64,000 nt of DNA from Ruegeria sp. HKCCD4315 (GCF_013112245.1 NZ_WVRN01000001.1:2174501-2238500), one strand, 5' to 3'. Positions 17,420 to 26,672 are shown, counted from the first letter of the stretch. The notes: generated by a model from the sequence alone, not told the origin. A program made the numbers and translations.

Positions 17420-17793
17420 CATCTCCAGATCCTGCGTCCCTGATACAGGGTTCGCCCTCCCTGATCCGTCGGCACAATTCCCTGTTCCCACGAGAAAATT
17501 CCCTGTTCCGCCTTTTAGGGAATTTGCAGCATAAACCTCTGAAAACATACAGTTCTGATAGAAGAAATGACGGAAATCAGTCCCGGTTTGCGAAAATTCC
17601 CTGTAAATTGCAGGTTATCAGGGAAATCCAGCCCAAAGCGACCCCACCAAAATGCGACACTGAGACTTGCGCCTGAATTGTCCTCTGAATGTACGGTTTG
17701 CTTCGTCTCTGATTGAAAGCGCATGCGCCAACGCGCGGGAATTGCGGCACAATTTCGGGTCAGAAAACACAACTGAAGTGAGACAGGTATGAG
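17420..17793. other. Gap with short repeats between recombinase and tRNA-Ser
   Basis: No gene is seen. The first 210 bases carry copies of AATTCCCTGT in both orientations (listed separately). The remaining part is GC-poorer than the core and probably contains the right edge of the island. Confidence 0.5.
17476..17628. repeat. Short AATTCCCTGT repeat array next to the recombinase
   Basis: AATTCCCTGTTCC occurs at 17476-17488 and again, identical, at 17497-17509 (21 bases start to start, two helical turns). An inverted AGGGAATT is at 17517-17524, AATTCCCTGT at 17595-17604, and inverted AGGGAAAT at 17620-17627. Regular spacing and mixed orientation look like protein binding sites, perhaps for the recombinase or its accessory proteins. 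Confidence 0.6.
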
Positions 17794-17883
17794 TGGCGGG
17801 GAGACAGGGATTCGAACCCTGGGGACGCTCTCACGCCCAACGGTTTTCAAGACCGCCGCATTCGACCACTCTGCCACCTCCCC
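17794..17883 (-). tRNA. tRNA-Ser (anticodon TGA)
   Basis: 90 bases including an encoded CCA. The acceptor stem GGGGAGG pairs with TCTCCCC, and the T arm holds GGTTCGAATCC. The long variable arm, typical of serine tRNAs, is present, and the anticodon loop CTTGAAAA gives TGA (plus-strand positions 17847-17849). A plausible promoter on the same strand is TTGCCT, 16 bases, TTAGAC, ending about 14 bases before the mature 5' end. No second copy of its 3' end was found at the far side of the recombinase island. Confidence 0.95.
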
Positions 17884-18085
17884 GTCGGAAGCCGGGTCTA
17901 AGGCCAAGTTCGCTCAGAGGCAAGTCGAAAACGGGAAATCTTGCCGAAGAGTTTTCAGCGCTCTTTCCATGACCCTTCAGCCACGTTATGATTGGGTGTA
18001 AAGACCGTAACAGGCTGGCATACAGAACCAGCAGACCGGCAACGGGGTTCGTGAAACGAAACCCCTTCAGGCAAGGGATAAGCAG

Positions 18086-19390
18086 ATGAAGCGAGCGATC
18101 GAGACACGCCCGGGGCCCAAAAGGCTGGCGTATCTGGCGTTGACTTTGACGATTTTGGCCGGATGTGAAGAGGCTTTGGGTACAGCTGAAACCGCCGAAA
18201 AATCCCAGGACAACGATGGGAAAATCGAACTTATACCCCAGGTGACCAGTGGTTCGCAGCGCGACGTAGAAGCACCGGACGTTTTCCGCGTTACCGAAGC
18301 GGGGCTTTGGGATGGGCGACCCTCGCTGGGGGGCATATGGGTGGCACATCCAGACGTGAACCAACCCGAGCGTGTTGTGATCAAAAACACCGCCAACAAC
18401 AAATCCGTGACTGGTGCCTTGTTCCGGCGCGAGCGTAACTTGCCCGGTCCGGCGCTTCAGGTCTCATCCGCTGCAGCGGAACAGCTTGGATTGCTGGCAG
18501 GGTCACCTACAAAGCTTAGCGTTGTGGCGCTGCGTCGCGAGAAGATCGAAGAACCCACGGCTGAAGAATCACCACAAGCTGAGGACGTAACCGCAGAAAA
18601 CGAGACCGCATCGGCAGATACAGCAGCCGATGGCCAAGCCACGGGTGATCCTGAAAAGCTCGCCAAACGGAAATGGTGGCAAAAGAAAGAGCCCGCAGTT
18701 GCTGCTGCCGGTACCGCCGCTGTTGTAGCAAGCGCCTCGGAATCCGAAGAGGACACAACAGCAGAAACGGAAACGGTCAGCGATTCTGCTCAGGAAACCG
18801 CAGAGGAGCAAACCGAAGCGCCCGCTGAAAAACCGGCCAAGCGGAAGTGGTGGCAGAAGAAAGCACCCGCTGCTGCTGCCGCTGGAACCGCAGCGGCTGC
18901 AACAGATGCAGCCACAGATAGCGCCGAAGTTGCAACCGAGGCTGCTGCTGCCGTAACCTCTCCGGCTTTGTCAGATGCGCCGGTCGAAGCCCCGGCCGAG
19001 AAACCCGCCAAGCGGAAATGGTGGCAAAAGAAGGATCCCGCAGAGATCACTGAAACGCCACTGGACCCGATCGAAGGTGCCGCCGCCGCAATTGATGCGA
19101 CCGAAGCAACACCAGCAGCGGCGACGGCTGCGGCTGCCGCGACCACCGCATCACCGCTGAGCAAACCGTTTGTTCAGATCGGAACCTTCAGCGTCGAGGA
19201 TAACGCCAACTCTGCCGCACAGAAGGTGCGCAGGAACGGTATGTCCGCAGTTGTTCGGGAACTGAAAACCGCAAATAACACCGTCTGGCGGGTGCTGGTT
19301 GGCCCTGCCGCAACCCGGGCCGAACGCAAAGCCATTCAGAAGGACGTAAAAGACCTTGGTTTCAAAGACGCGTTCACCGTATCCGACTGA
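18086..19390 (+). CDS. SPOR-domain lipoprotein with KRKWWQKK repeats
   Basis: 434 residues. A signal peptide ends in the lipobox LAG-C27, so the mature protein should be anchored to a membrane. Residues about 74-152 resemble the RlpA-like double-psi barrel region (LGGIWVAHPD, ERVVIKNTANNKSVTGALF, AAEQLGLLAG). A long Ala/Glu-rich, probably disordered spacer follows, with KRKWWQKK at 194-201, 252-259 and 309-316. The SPOR domain is at about 361-432 (FVQIGTFSVEDNAN to LGFKDAFTV) and binds denuded septal glycan in known members. It precedes dacC by 16 bases, which fits a cell wall or division role. Confidence 0.88.
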   Translation: MKRAIETRPGPKRLAYLALTLTILAGCEEALGTAETAEKSQDNDGKIELIPQVTSGSQRDVEAPDVFRVTEAGLWDGRPSLGGIWVAHPDVNQPERVVIKNTANNKSVTGALFRRERNLPGPALQVSSAAAEQLGLLAGSPTKLSVVALRREKIEEPTAEESPQAEDVTAENETASADTAADGQATGDPEKLAKRKWWQKKEPAVAAAGTAAVVASASESEEDTTAETETVSDSAQETAEEQTEAPAEKPAKRKWWQKKAPAAAAAGTAAAATDAATDSAEVATEAAAAVTSPALSDAPVEAPAEKPAKRKWWQKKDPAEITETPLDPIEGAAAAIDATEATPAAATAAAAATTASPLSKPFVQIGTFSVEDNANSAAQKVRRNGMSAVVRELKTANNTVWRVLVGPAATRAERKAIQKDVKDLGFKDAFTVSD

Positions 19391-19406
19391 AACAGGGAGA
19401 CGCAGC

Positions 19407-20573
19407 ATGCCAGCCTTGATGCGCACATCCGTTCTGGCCATGGGGATTGCCCTCATGGGACTGCCCGCACACGCTTTTGATACCACAGCTCGCGCAGCTT
19501 ATGTGATTGACCAGACCACCGGCACTGTTCTTCTGTCAAAAGACGCCGACCAGCCCCTGCCGCCCGCGTCGATGTCAAAGCTGATGACGCTGTATGTGGC
19601 CTTCGAGGCTTTGCGCGATGGCCGACTGACACTGAATGAAACCCTGCCCGTGTCCGAACACGCGATGAGCTATGGCGGCTCGACCATGTTCCTGAACACG
19701 CAGGACCGCGTCACCGTCGAAGACCTGCTGCGCGGCATCATCGTTTTGTCGGGCAATGATGCCTGCGTCGTTATCGCCGAAGCACTTAGCCCCGACGGAA
19801 CCGAGGCCGGGTTTGCGCGGTACATGACCCAACGCGCGCAGCAAATGGGCATGAACAATTCCAATTTTGCCAACTCGAACGGCTGGCCTGCCGCCGGTCA
19901 TATGATGTCAGTGCATGATCTGGCCGTTCTTGCGGATCGCTTGATTTCGGACTTCCCTGAATATTACCCTCTCTTCGCCGAGGAGGTTTTTGAATTCGAC
20001 GGTCGCGCGCCGTCAAATGCCCGCAATCGCAACCCGTTGTTGAAGCTGGATATCGGCGCGGACGGTTTGAAAACCGGCCACACGCAAGAGGCCGGCTATG
20101 GCCTTGTCGGCTCTGCCAAACAAGGTGACCGGCGTGTCATTTTCGTCCTGACCGGGCTCGACACCACCGGCCAGCGGGCAGAGGAGGCTGAGGCCGTGGT
20201 TAACTGGTCGTTTCGAAATTTTGTCGAGAGGACAGTTGCCAACGCGGAAACGCCGATAGCCGAAGCCCAACTGTGGATGGGTGAGAAAAAGACCGTCGGG
20301 CTTGTTGCCGAAGGTGATCTGAACGTGCTGTTCCCGGTTCTGGGGACTCAAAATGTCGAGGCCGAAGTTGTGTATGACGGCCCAATCAACGCGCCAGTCC
20401 AAAAAGGACAGCAACTGGCTGAACTGGTGATCAAGCCCGAAGGACTGCCCGAGATCCGGCGCCCACTGGTGGCAGCCGAGGACGTGGCCGTCGGTGGCTT
20501 TGTCGTGCGCATGTTGACGGTTGGCGGCATCGTATTGAAAGACGTGATCAACAACCCGCTGGAGTCGATGTGA
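19407..20573 (+). CDS. dacC: D-alanyl-D-alanine carboxypeptidase (DacC/PBP5-6 type)
   Basis: 388 residues from ATG 19407 (AGGGA upstream); a longer frame from 19356 would overlap the preceding gene. A signal peptide ends at AHA (about residue 23). The penicillin-binding motifs are S55-M-S-K58, SGN in VLSGNDACVV (about 130-139) and KTG in DGLKTGHTQEAGYG near 221. A C-terminal beta domain and a likely amphipathic anchor (VLKDVINNPLESM) follow. It trims the terminal D-Ala from peptidoglycan pentapeptides in the periplasm. It overlaps tmk by 4 bases. Confidence 0.93.
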   Translation: MPALMRTSVLAMGIALMGLPAHAFDTTARAAYVIDQTTGTVLLSKDADQPLPPASMSKLMTLYVAFEALRDGRLTLNETLPVSEHAMSYGGSTMFLNTQDRVTVEDLLRGIIVLSGNDACVVIAEALSPDGTEAGFARYMTQRAQQMGMNNSNFANSNGWPAAGHMMSVHDLAVLADRLISDFPEYYPLFAEEVFEFDGRAPSNARNRNPLLKLDIGADGLKTGHTQEAGYGLVGSAKQGDRRVIFVLTGLDTTGQRAEEAEAVVNWSFRNFVERTVANAETPIAEAQLWMGEKKTVGLVAEGDLNVLFPVLGTQNVEAEVVYDGPINAPVQKGQQLAELVIKPEGLPEIRRPLVAAEDVAVGGFVVRMLTVGGIVLKDVINNPLESM

Positions 20574-21196
20574 CGAAAGCAGGGTTATTTCTGACCTTCG
20601 AAGGCATTGACGGATCAGGCAAGTCAACCCAAGCGCGGATGCTGGCGGATCGTCTGCGCGCGCAGGGACATGAGGTCGTGCTGACGCGCGAACCGGGCGG
20701 CTCACCGGGGGCTGAGGAAATTCGCCGCCTTGTTCTGGAAGGCGACCCGGATCGGTGGTCGGCCGAGACAGAGTTGCTGTTGTTCACCGCAGCCCGCCGC
20801 GACCATCTGGAGCGCACCATCGAACCCGCCCTTGCGGCAGGTAAAGTGGTGATTTGCGACCGTTTCGCAGACAGCACACGTATGTATCAGGGCTTGTCAC
20901 GCGGCGACCTGCGCAGTCTGGTAGACCAATTGCACAACCTGATGATCGGCCGCGAGCCGGATATGACGCTGCTTATCGATATGGACCCGGAAACGGGATT
21001 GTCGCGCGCTAAAGGCAGGCAAGGTACCGAAGAGCGGTTCGAGGATTTCGGTCCCGATCTGCAAAAGAAAATGCGCGCAGGGTTTCTGTCGCTGGCTGAT
21101 GAATTCTCGGGCCGGTTTCGCGTCGTAAATGGCAACAGGGACATGGACAGCGTTGCGCAGGATGTGACAGATATCGTTCAAGCAGCTTTGCGGTAA
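20570..21196 (+). CDS. tmk: Thymidylate kinase
   Basis: 208 residues, starting at GTG 20570 inside the end of dacC with GGAG just before. The P-loop is FEGIDGSGKSTQ (about residues 9-20), followed by LTREPGGSPGAEEIR and the DRF motif in VVICDRFADSTRMYQG. It phosphorylates dTMP to dTDP for DNA synthesis. The order dacC, tmk, holB, tatD is typical of the group. Confidence 0.96.
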   Translation: MTKAGLFLTFEGIDGSGKSTQARMLADRLRAQGHEVVLTREPGGSPGAEEIRRLVLEGDPDRWSAETELLLFTAARRDHLERTIEPALAAGKVVICDRFADSTRMYQGLSRGDLRSLVDQLHNLMIGREPDMTLLIDMDPETGLSRAKGRQGTEERFEDFGPDLQKKMRAGFLSLADEFSGRFRVVNGNRDMDSVAQDVTDIVQAALR

Positions 21197-21199
21197 ACG

Positions 21200-22321
21200 A
21201 TGAGCGACGATACTCCTTCTCCGGATCAGGTGCCGGGTGCACCGCATCCGCGCGAAACCGCTCGGCTATTTGGCCAGGACGCGGCTCAACACGCATTTCT
21301 GACGGCCTACAATTCCGACAGGCTGCACCACGGTTGGTTGCTGACCGGGCCGCGCGGCGTCGGCAAAGCAACGCTGGCGTGGCGGATCGCGCGATTTTTG
21401 CTGGCCACACCCCCGGCAGATGACGGCGGCTTGTTCGGAGCGCCGCCGCCGCCAGAAACGCTCGAAATTGATCCCGATCATCCGGTATCACATCGCATGC
21501 AGGCCGGAGCCGAACCAGGATTGGCTGTGGTCACCCGATCACCAAACGATCAGGGGCGGTTGCGCGGCGAAATTGTCGTGGACGATATCCGCAAGCTGGG
21601 TAAGTTCTTTGGTCTGTCCTCGGCTGATGGCGGACGCCGGGTGGTGATTGTGGATTCGGCGGATGAAATGAACATCAGTGCTGCCAACGCGCTGTTGAAG
21701 ATGCTGGAAGAGCCGCCTGCGCGCACCACACTTTTGCTCGTATCGCACCAACCTTCGCGCTTGCTGCCAACCATCCGGTCGCGCTGCCGCACGCTGCGCC
21801 TTGGCCCGCTGAGTCCGCAGGACATGCAAACCGCCCTGTCGCAAACCGGAACAGAAGTTCCCGCCCAGACTGAACACCTGGCCGCACTTGCGGCAGGATC
21901 AGTTGGGGATGCTGTGCGGTTAATCAATCTTGGCGGTCTGGACATTTATGCCGAGCTGATCGCCATTCTGGGCACCCTGCCCCGTATGGACCGGCAACGC
22001 GCACTGGCGTTGGCCGAAGCCGCAGCACAGCGCGGTGCCGCTGATCGTTTCGAGTTGTTGCTAACGCTGATCGACGTCGCCTTGTCACGGCTGGCTTTGA
22101 CTGGCGCAACCGGTACCCCCCCCGTTCCCGAAGCGGCCCCAAACGAAGGTGAAACGCTGATGCGTCTTTCGGCTTCCCCCGATCAAGCCCGCCGCTGGGC
22201 AGAAGTCGCCGCGACAATCACGGCACGCGCACGGCATGGTCAGGCGGTGAACCTTGACCCTGCCGCTCTGGTCCTAGATACGGTGTTCAAGATACAGGAA
22301 ACCGCCGGTCAGAACAGATGA
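21200..22321 (+). CDS. holB: DNA polymerase III subunit delta'
   Basis: 373 residues. The clamp-loader P-loop reads LLTGPRGVGKATLAWRIA (about residues 45-62). VVIVDSADEMNISAANALLKMLEEPP is the Walker B/delta' region and SRCRTL the sensor (SRC) motif. The cysteines of the usual zinc module are not evident, as in many alphaproteobacterial homologues. It is part of the clamp loader of the replisome. It starts 3 bases after tmk and overlaps the TatD gene by 4 bases. Confidence 0.93.
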   Translation: MSDDTPSPDQVPGAPHPRETARLFGQDAAQHAFLTAYNSDRLHHGWLLTGPRGVGKATLAWRIARFLLATPPADDGGLFGAPPPPETLEIDPDHPVSHRMQAGAEPGLAVVTRSPNDQGRLRGEIVVDDIRKLGKFFGLSSADGGRRVVIVDSADEMNISAANALLKMLEEPPARTTLLLVSHQPSRLLPTIRSRCRTLRLGPLSPQDMQTALSQTGTEVPAQTEHLAALAAGSVGDAVRLINLGGLDIYAELIAILGTLPRMDRQRALALAEAAAQRGAADRFELLLTLIDVALSRLALTGATGTPPVPEAAPNEGETLMRLSASPDQARRWAEVAATITARARHGQAVNLDPAALVLDTVFKIQETAGQNR

Positions 22322-23124
22322 GCGACACCCCCCAGATTACCGACAGCCACTGCCATCTGGACTTCCCGGATTTCGACGGCCAGTTGGACGAGATCATCAC
22401 GCGCGCGGCCGAGGCTGGTGTGACCCGCATGGTCACGATTTGCACCAAGCTACGCAACGAACCCAGCGTCCGTGCGATTGCCGAAGCCCATGCGCCCGTC
22501 TTCTATGCCGCCGGCACGCACCCGATGAGTGCGGCGGATGAGCCGATAACGTCGGTCGACGAACTGGTTGCCTTGGCCCAGCACCCGAAATTCGTCGGTA
22601 TTGGAGAGTCTGGTCTGGACTACCACTATACCGCCGACAGTGCGGAAGTGCAGAAACAATCCTTGCGCATCCATATCGAAGCGGCCCAGCGCACTGGCCT
22701 GCCCCTGATCATTCACGCCCGCGCAGCGGATGATGACATGGCCCCAATTCTGGCCGAGGAGTATCGCAACGCACCCTATTCCTGCGTTATGCACTGCTTC
22801 TCTTCTTCTGCCGAATTGGCCAAGGCCGCGCTGGATCTGGGCTTTTACCTGTCCATGTCCGGCATCACCGCCTTCCCCAAAAGCCAGGAGTTGCGCGATA
22901 TTTTCGCAACCGCACCGGTGGACCGCGTTCTGGTGGAGACCGATGCGCCCTATCTGGCCCCACCACCCTATCGCGGCAAACGTAACGAACCCGCCTACAC
23001 CGCCCACACAGCCCGGAAAGGGGCTGAGGTTTTCGGCATGGATTACGCCGCTTTTGCAGCCCAGACACAGGCCAATTTTGACCGCTTGTTCACCAAGGCC
23101 GCGCTGTACAAGGCCGCTGCATGA
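22318..23124 (+). CDS. TatD-family metal-dependent hydrolase
   Basis: 268 residues. Metal ligands are seen in DSHCHLDF (about residues 9-16), GIGESGLDYHY, IIHARAADDDM, MHCFSSS and VETDAPYLAPPPYRGKRNEP near the C-terminus. Family members are 3'-5' exonucleases or deoxyribonucleases acting on DNA ends in quality control. ATGA overlaps link it to holB before and the MBL hydrolase after. No metG is present between holB and this gene. Confidence 0.93.
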   Translation: MSDTPQITDSHCHLDFPDFDGQLDEIITRAAEAGVTRMVTICTKLRNEPSVRAIAEAHAPVFYAAGTHPMSAADEPITSVDELVALAQHPKFVGIGESGLDYHYTADSAEVQKQSLRIHIEAAQRTGLPLIIHARAADDDMAPILAEEYRNAPYSCVMHCFSSSAELAKAALDLGFYLSMSGITAFPKSQELRDIFATAPVDRVLVETDAPYLAPPPYRGKRNEPAYTAHTARKGAEVFGMDYAAFAAQTQANFDRLFTKAALYKAAA

Positions 23125-23918
23125 CCGGGGTGCGTTTTACAATTCTGGGCTGCGGTTCCTCGGGCGGCGTACCAAGGCTGGGCGGCCAATGGGGCGACTG
23201 CGATCCTACAAACCCGAAAAACGTGCGCCGCCGCTGCTCGCTGCTGATTGAACGCGAGGGGCCGGATGGAACGACCTCGGTTCTGGTCGATACCACGCCG
23301 GATATGCGCAGCCAGTTGCTGGACACCGGCACCGGGCGGTTGGATGGGGTGGTCTATACCCACTCGCACGCGGATCATGTACACGGGATCGACGACCTGC
23401 GCATGATCGTGTTTAACATGAAAACGCGCGTACCCGTCTGGGCGGATGGGGACACACAGAACGCGTTGCTGGGCCGTTTCGGATACGCCTTCATTCAGCC
23501 TGAAGGTTCACCTTATCCTCCGATCCTGGACCTCAAATCCATTGATGGCCCTTTCGACATCGATGGTCCCGGTGGGCCCATTACGTTGCGCCCGTTCAAA
23601 GTGAACCACGGCTCGATCGACTCTCTTGGGTTCCGCATCGGTCAGCTGGCCTATCTGCCGGATGTCGCCGAGATTTACGACGACGCCTGGCCCGAGATGG
23701 AAGGGTTGGACTGGCTGATCATCGATGCATTGCGCCGCAACCCGCATCCCACGCACGCGCATCTGGAAAAGACGCTGGGATGGATCGAACAACTGCGACC
23801 AAAACGCGCGGTGCTCACCAATATGCATATCGATCTGGACTATGCGACGGTTGACGCGGAAACTCCCGACTATATCACCCCCGCTTTTGACGGGATGGTG
23901 ATCTATCAGGCGCAATAA
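23121..23918 (+). CDS. MBL-fold metallo-hydrolase (PhnP-like)
   Basis: 265 residues. It opens with LGCGSSGGVPRLGGQWGDCD, typical of PhnP-like cyclic phosphodiesterases and the conserved partner of TatD in this group. The zinc-binding HxHxDH is in THSHADHVHGIDDLR (about residues 80-94), and later ligands are H155 (VNHGS) and the C-terminal NMHIDLDY. The exact substrate is unknown; a cyclic phosphate is plausible. Last gene of the dacC to MBL run. Confidence 0.88.
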   Translation: MTGVRFTILGCGSSGGVPRLGGQWGDCDPTNPKNVRRRCSLLIEREGPDGTTSVLVDTTPDMRSQLLDTGTGRLDGVVYTHSHADHVHGIDDLRMIVFNMKTRVPVWADGDTQNALLGRFGYAFIQPEGSPYPPILDLKSIDGPFDIDGPGGPITLRPFKVNHGSIDSLGFRIGQLAYLPDVAEIYDDAWPEMEGLDWLIIDALRRNPHPTHAHLEKTLGWIEQLRPKRAVLTNMHIDLDYATVDAETPDYITPAFDGMVIYQAQ

Positions 23919-23929
23919 GGCCCTGCCCC

Positions 23930-23954
23930 GCGCGCTCAAGATATCACAGCGCGC
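23930..23954. repeat. GC-rich inverted repeat after the MBL gene
   Basis: GCGCGCT (23930-23936) and AGCGCGC (23948-23954) pair perfectly around an 11-base loop. It has no T run, so it may be a weak stop for the dacC operon or an mRNA end-protecting hairpin. Confidence 0.45.
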
Positions 23955-23972
23955 CTGCCGCACGGGGGCCAA

Positions 23973-24905
23973 ATGCTGCAAAGCCTGATCGACGTCATTC
24001 TTCCGGTCTTCCTTGTGATCGGTGCCGGATACACGGCGACCCGCACGGGCTATTTCAAACAAGAGCACGTCGATGGGTTGATGAAATTCACCCAAGGTTT
24101 TGCGATTCCCTGCCTGTTGTTCTTGGCCATCGCGCATCTGGACCTTAGCGCCAGTTTCGATCCCCGGCTTTTGGCCAGCTTCTATTCCGCCGCTGCGTTG
24201 TGCTTCACTGCGGGTCTCTTTGGAGCAAGGATCATTTTTGGCAGGGACTGGGAAGACTGCGTGGCCATCGGATTCTGTTGTCTGTTTTCCAACTCGGTCC
24301 TGCTGGGCCTGCCGATAACCGAACGTGCTTATGGCCCTGAGAACCTGACGGGCAACTACGCGATCATCGCCTTCCATTCTCCGTTTTGTTACGGCGTTGG
24401 GATCACGGTGATGGAGGTCGTGCGCAATCGCGGCAACGGCGGTGTACATATGGCGCGATCAGTTCTGTCAGCGATGTTCAAAAACGCACTGATTCTTGGT
24501 ATCGCGCTTGGTTTTGTCGTCAACATAACTGGTCTGGTCATCCCAGCAGTCGTGGACGAAGCGCTTGAGCTTGTTACCCGCGCCGCCTTACCGGGGGCGC
24601 TGTTTGCGTTGGGGGGTGTGTTGGTTAAATACAAACCCGAAGGCGACTTGCGCACCATTGGTTTTGTCTGCTGCATCTCTCTGATGCTGCACCCCAGCCT
24701 AGTTTGGTTATTCGGAACATCCACCGGCCTGCCGCAGGACCTGTTTCGATCAGGCGTGTTGAATGCCGCCATGGCACCGGGCTTTAACGCCTATATCTTT
24801 GCGAATATGTATGGCCGCGCCAAACGCGTTGCGGCTTCGTCCGTTTTGATCGGAACAGCAGCATCTATAATCACCGTCTGGCTTTGGTTGAGCCTTCTGG
24901 GCTAA
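23973..24905 (+). CDS. AEC (auxin efflux carrier) family transporter
   Basis: 310 residues with about ten hydrophobic segments and almost no soluble domain. The N-terminal LIDVILPVFLVIGAGYTATR, mid-protein NSVLLGLPITERAYG and C-terminal LPQDLFRSGVLNAAMAPGFN match bacterial AEC members, which move organic acids such as malate or malonate across the inner membrane. The substrate cannot be deduced. ATG 23973 has a weak upstream site and lies 54 bases after the MBL gene. Confidence 0.88.
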   Translation: MLQSLIDVILPVFLVIGAGYTATRTGYFKQEHVDGLMKFTQGFAIPCLLFLAIAHLDLSASFDPRLLASFYSAAALCFTAGLFGARIIFGRDWEDCVAIGFCCLFSNSVLLGLPITERAYGPENLTGNYAIIAFHSPFCYGVGITVMEVVRNRGNGGVHMARSVLSAMFKNALILGIALGFVVNITGLVIPAVVDEALELVTRAALPGALFALGGVLVKYKPEGDLRTIGFVCCISLMLHPSLVWLFGTSTGLPQDLFRSGVLNAAMAPGFNAYIFANMYGRAKRVAASSVLIGTAASIITVWLWLSLLG

Positions 24906-24966
24906 CACAGGTGTTGACTTCGGTTTTCGCAGTAACACCTATCGCAGAACGCAGCAGGAGATCCGA

Positions 24967-25665
24967 ATGCCACACGCCATAGTCGTCGCCCACGGCCAGC
25001 CCTCTGACCCAGATCCCGCTGAGGCCGCGTTGGCTGCATTTGCAGCCAAGGTCGACGCGTTGGCCGAACATGTAACGGTGAGTTCTGCGACGCTGGCCAA
25101 GCCCGGCGCGCTTGAGGCCAAATTGGACGGCCTTCCTGAAAATTCAGTCATCTACCCGCTTTTCATGGCGAAGGGGTGGTTTGTAACAAGTGCCCTGCCG
25201 AAGCGAGTTGGAGATCACAGGGCACGTATTTTGGATCCTTTGGGCATTGATCCCGATCTGCCCGCGCTGACGGCGAACGCGCTAGAAGCGAAGTTGCGAG
25301 AAGAGCATTGGGCGGCCAATGCGACGGATTTGGTGATCGCTGCGCACGGGTCGGGCCGCAGCCGGAATCCATCGGCGGTGGCCAATGAATTTGCGAACCG
25401 GCTAGGCAGGCAGGTTGCATTTCAATCGATCCGGGTTGGCTTTGTCGAAGAACCGCCCTCGATTGCCGAAGCAGCGCGCGATGCATCTAATCAAGCGATT
25501 TGCCTACCGTTCTTCGCATGTACCGGAGGTCATGTTCTAGAAGACGTACCCGAAGAGCTGGAGCGCGCCCAATTCAAAGGTATCGTCATGCCCGTTGTCG
25601 GAGAGCTCGCCCCCATTCAGCGGCAGATCGCGCAAAAGGTCACCGAGGCGTTCGCATCAGCGTGA
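24967..25665 (+). CDS. CbiX/sirohydrochlorin chelatase-like protein
   Basis: 232 residues built of two similar halves, beginning AIVVAHGQPSDPDPAE (residues 4-19) and LVIAAHGSGRSRNPSA (about 121-136), each with the metal-binding His of the CbiX fold. Related enzymes insert cobalt, nickel or iron into sirohydrochlorin. No tetrapyrrole gene lies nearby, so the function is uncertain. ATG 24967 is preceded by CAGGAG. Confidence 0.78.
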   Translation: MPHAIVVAHGQPSDPDPAEAALAAFAAKVDALAEHVTVSSATLAKPGALEAKLDGLPENSVIYPLFMAKGWFVTSALPKRVGDHRARILDPLGIDPDLPALTANALEAKLREEHWAANATDLVIAAHGSGRSRNPSAVANEFANRLGRQVAFQSIRVGFVEEPPSIAEAARDASNQAICLPFFACTGGHVLEDVPEELERAQFKGIVMPVVGELAPIQRQIAQKVTEAFASA

Positions 25666-25679
25666 TCCTCGGTGGACGT

Positions 25680-26672
25680 TCAGGATTGCGCCTTGCTCAG
25701 TGTCGAATAAAGCCGATGGCACGATCGACCATCCCGTTTGGCCTGATACAAAGCCAAATCTGCAGCATGTAAGATATCAGCCGCTTTGGGAACTTGAAAC
25801 TGAGTGGACAGAGCCGTGCCGATGCTGGCTGACACAGTACAGTGTTGGTTTTGAAACATCATAGGTTCGTTCAAGCGTTGGATGAGTCGGTCAGCAATTG
25901 CCTTCAATCTGTCGTCTCGTGTCAGGTCTTTGAAAACAATGACAAACTCGTCCCCGCCAACACGGGCAACCGTATCTTCGCTGCGCGTCTCCTCAATCAT
26001 GATGCGGGCCGCCTGTTGCAGGACGAAATCACCAGCAGCGTGACCCAGACTGTCATTCACGGATTTGAAGAAATCCAGATCCAGATGCATCAAGGCAAAA
26101 GTTGAATTACTTGAGATCAGATTTGCCAGCACGTGATCCATGGCCCTGCGGTTTTTTAGCCCGGTTAATGTGTCGGTATAGGCCTGTTCCTCAGCGGCGA
26201 GCATGGCGCCTTGAAGCCTCAGGTTTAGCGACCGCGACGCCTCCATCGCGGCAGATTTGGCCTCGACCAGATAAAGCAGTTCGATGGCAAGGTCGGTGCC
26301 CGAGAAATCCGCACTTGTCAGCGCGTAATCCCGCACCGCATCCAGAATTGAAATCCCGAATGACAGGTTGATGACCGCACCACCGGACCGCGGCAAAGGG
26401 GCGACCAAGCCCTTGAGGGGCGTACGCGGTTCATCCTTGAACTTCAGGTGCAACTTAGCCCCGGCCATCGATAACAACGCCGGTATGGTTGTGACTGTTC
26501 TGGGACGGATCAGCTCAAACACTTCCAGAAACCCCTGCCCGATCAGCGGCAATTCTGGTCGCAGTTTTTGAAGTGTTGGCCCCGCTTGTTGTATTCGTCC
26601 GTCTTGTTCGACCAACAGGAACATTGGACAAAGCGTTTCCAGAAGGCCCGCAAGTTCGTAAGTATCGGTCAT
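25680..26672 (-). CDS. Diguanylate cyclase (GGDEF), partner of the H-NOX-like protein
   Basis: 330 residues. Residues 1-120 look like a PAS-like sensor (CPMFLLVEQDGRIQQAGPTL), residues about 120-160 a coiled-coil linker, and the GGDEF domain starts at YTDTLTGLKNRRAMD. The active site is RVGGDEFV and the inhibitory I-site RSED stands five residues before it, so the cyclase should be active and product-inhibited. Its ATG overlaps the H-NOX-like stop codon (ATGA, 26669-26672), a strong sign that the two work together. This arrangement matches the known H-NOX/diguanylate cyclase pairs that couple gas sensing to c-di-GMP. Confidence 0.92.
   Translation of the reverse strand: MTDTYELAGLLETLCPMFLLVEQDGRIQQAGPTLQKLRPELPLIGQGFLEVFELIRPRTVTTIPALLSMAGAKLHLKFKDEPRTPLKGLVAPLPRSGGAVINLSFGISILDAVRDYALTSADFSGTDLAIELLYLVEAKSAAMEASRSLNLRLQGAMLAAEEQAYTDTLTGLKNRRAMDHVLANLISSNSTFALMHLDLDFFKSVNDSLGHAAGDFVLQQAARIMIEETRSEDTVARVGGDEFVIVFKDLTRDDRLKAIADRLIQRLNEPMMFQNQHCTVSASIGTALSTQFQVPKAADILHAADLALYQAKRDGRSCHRLYSTLSKAQS

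Noticed and set aside
17794..17883. tRNA-Ser as an attachment site for the recombinase island
   Set aside because: No copy of the tRNA 3' end was found near 11 kb or inside the island, and serine recombinases often use other targets.
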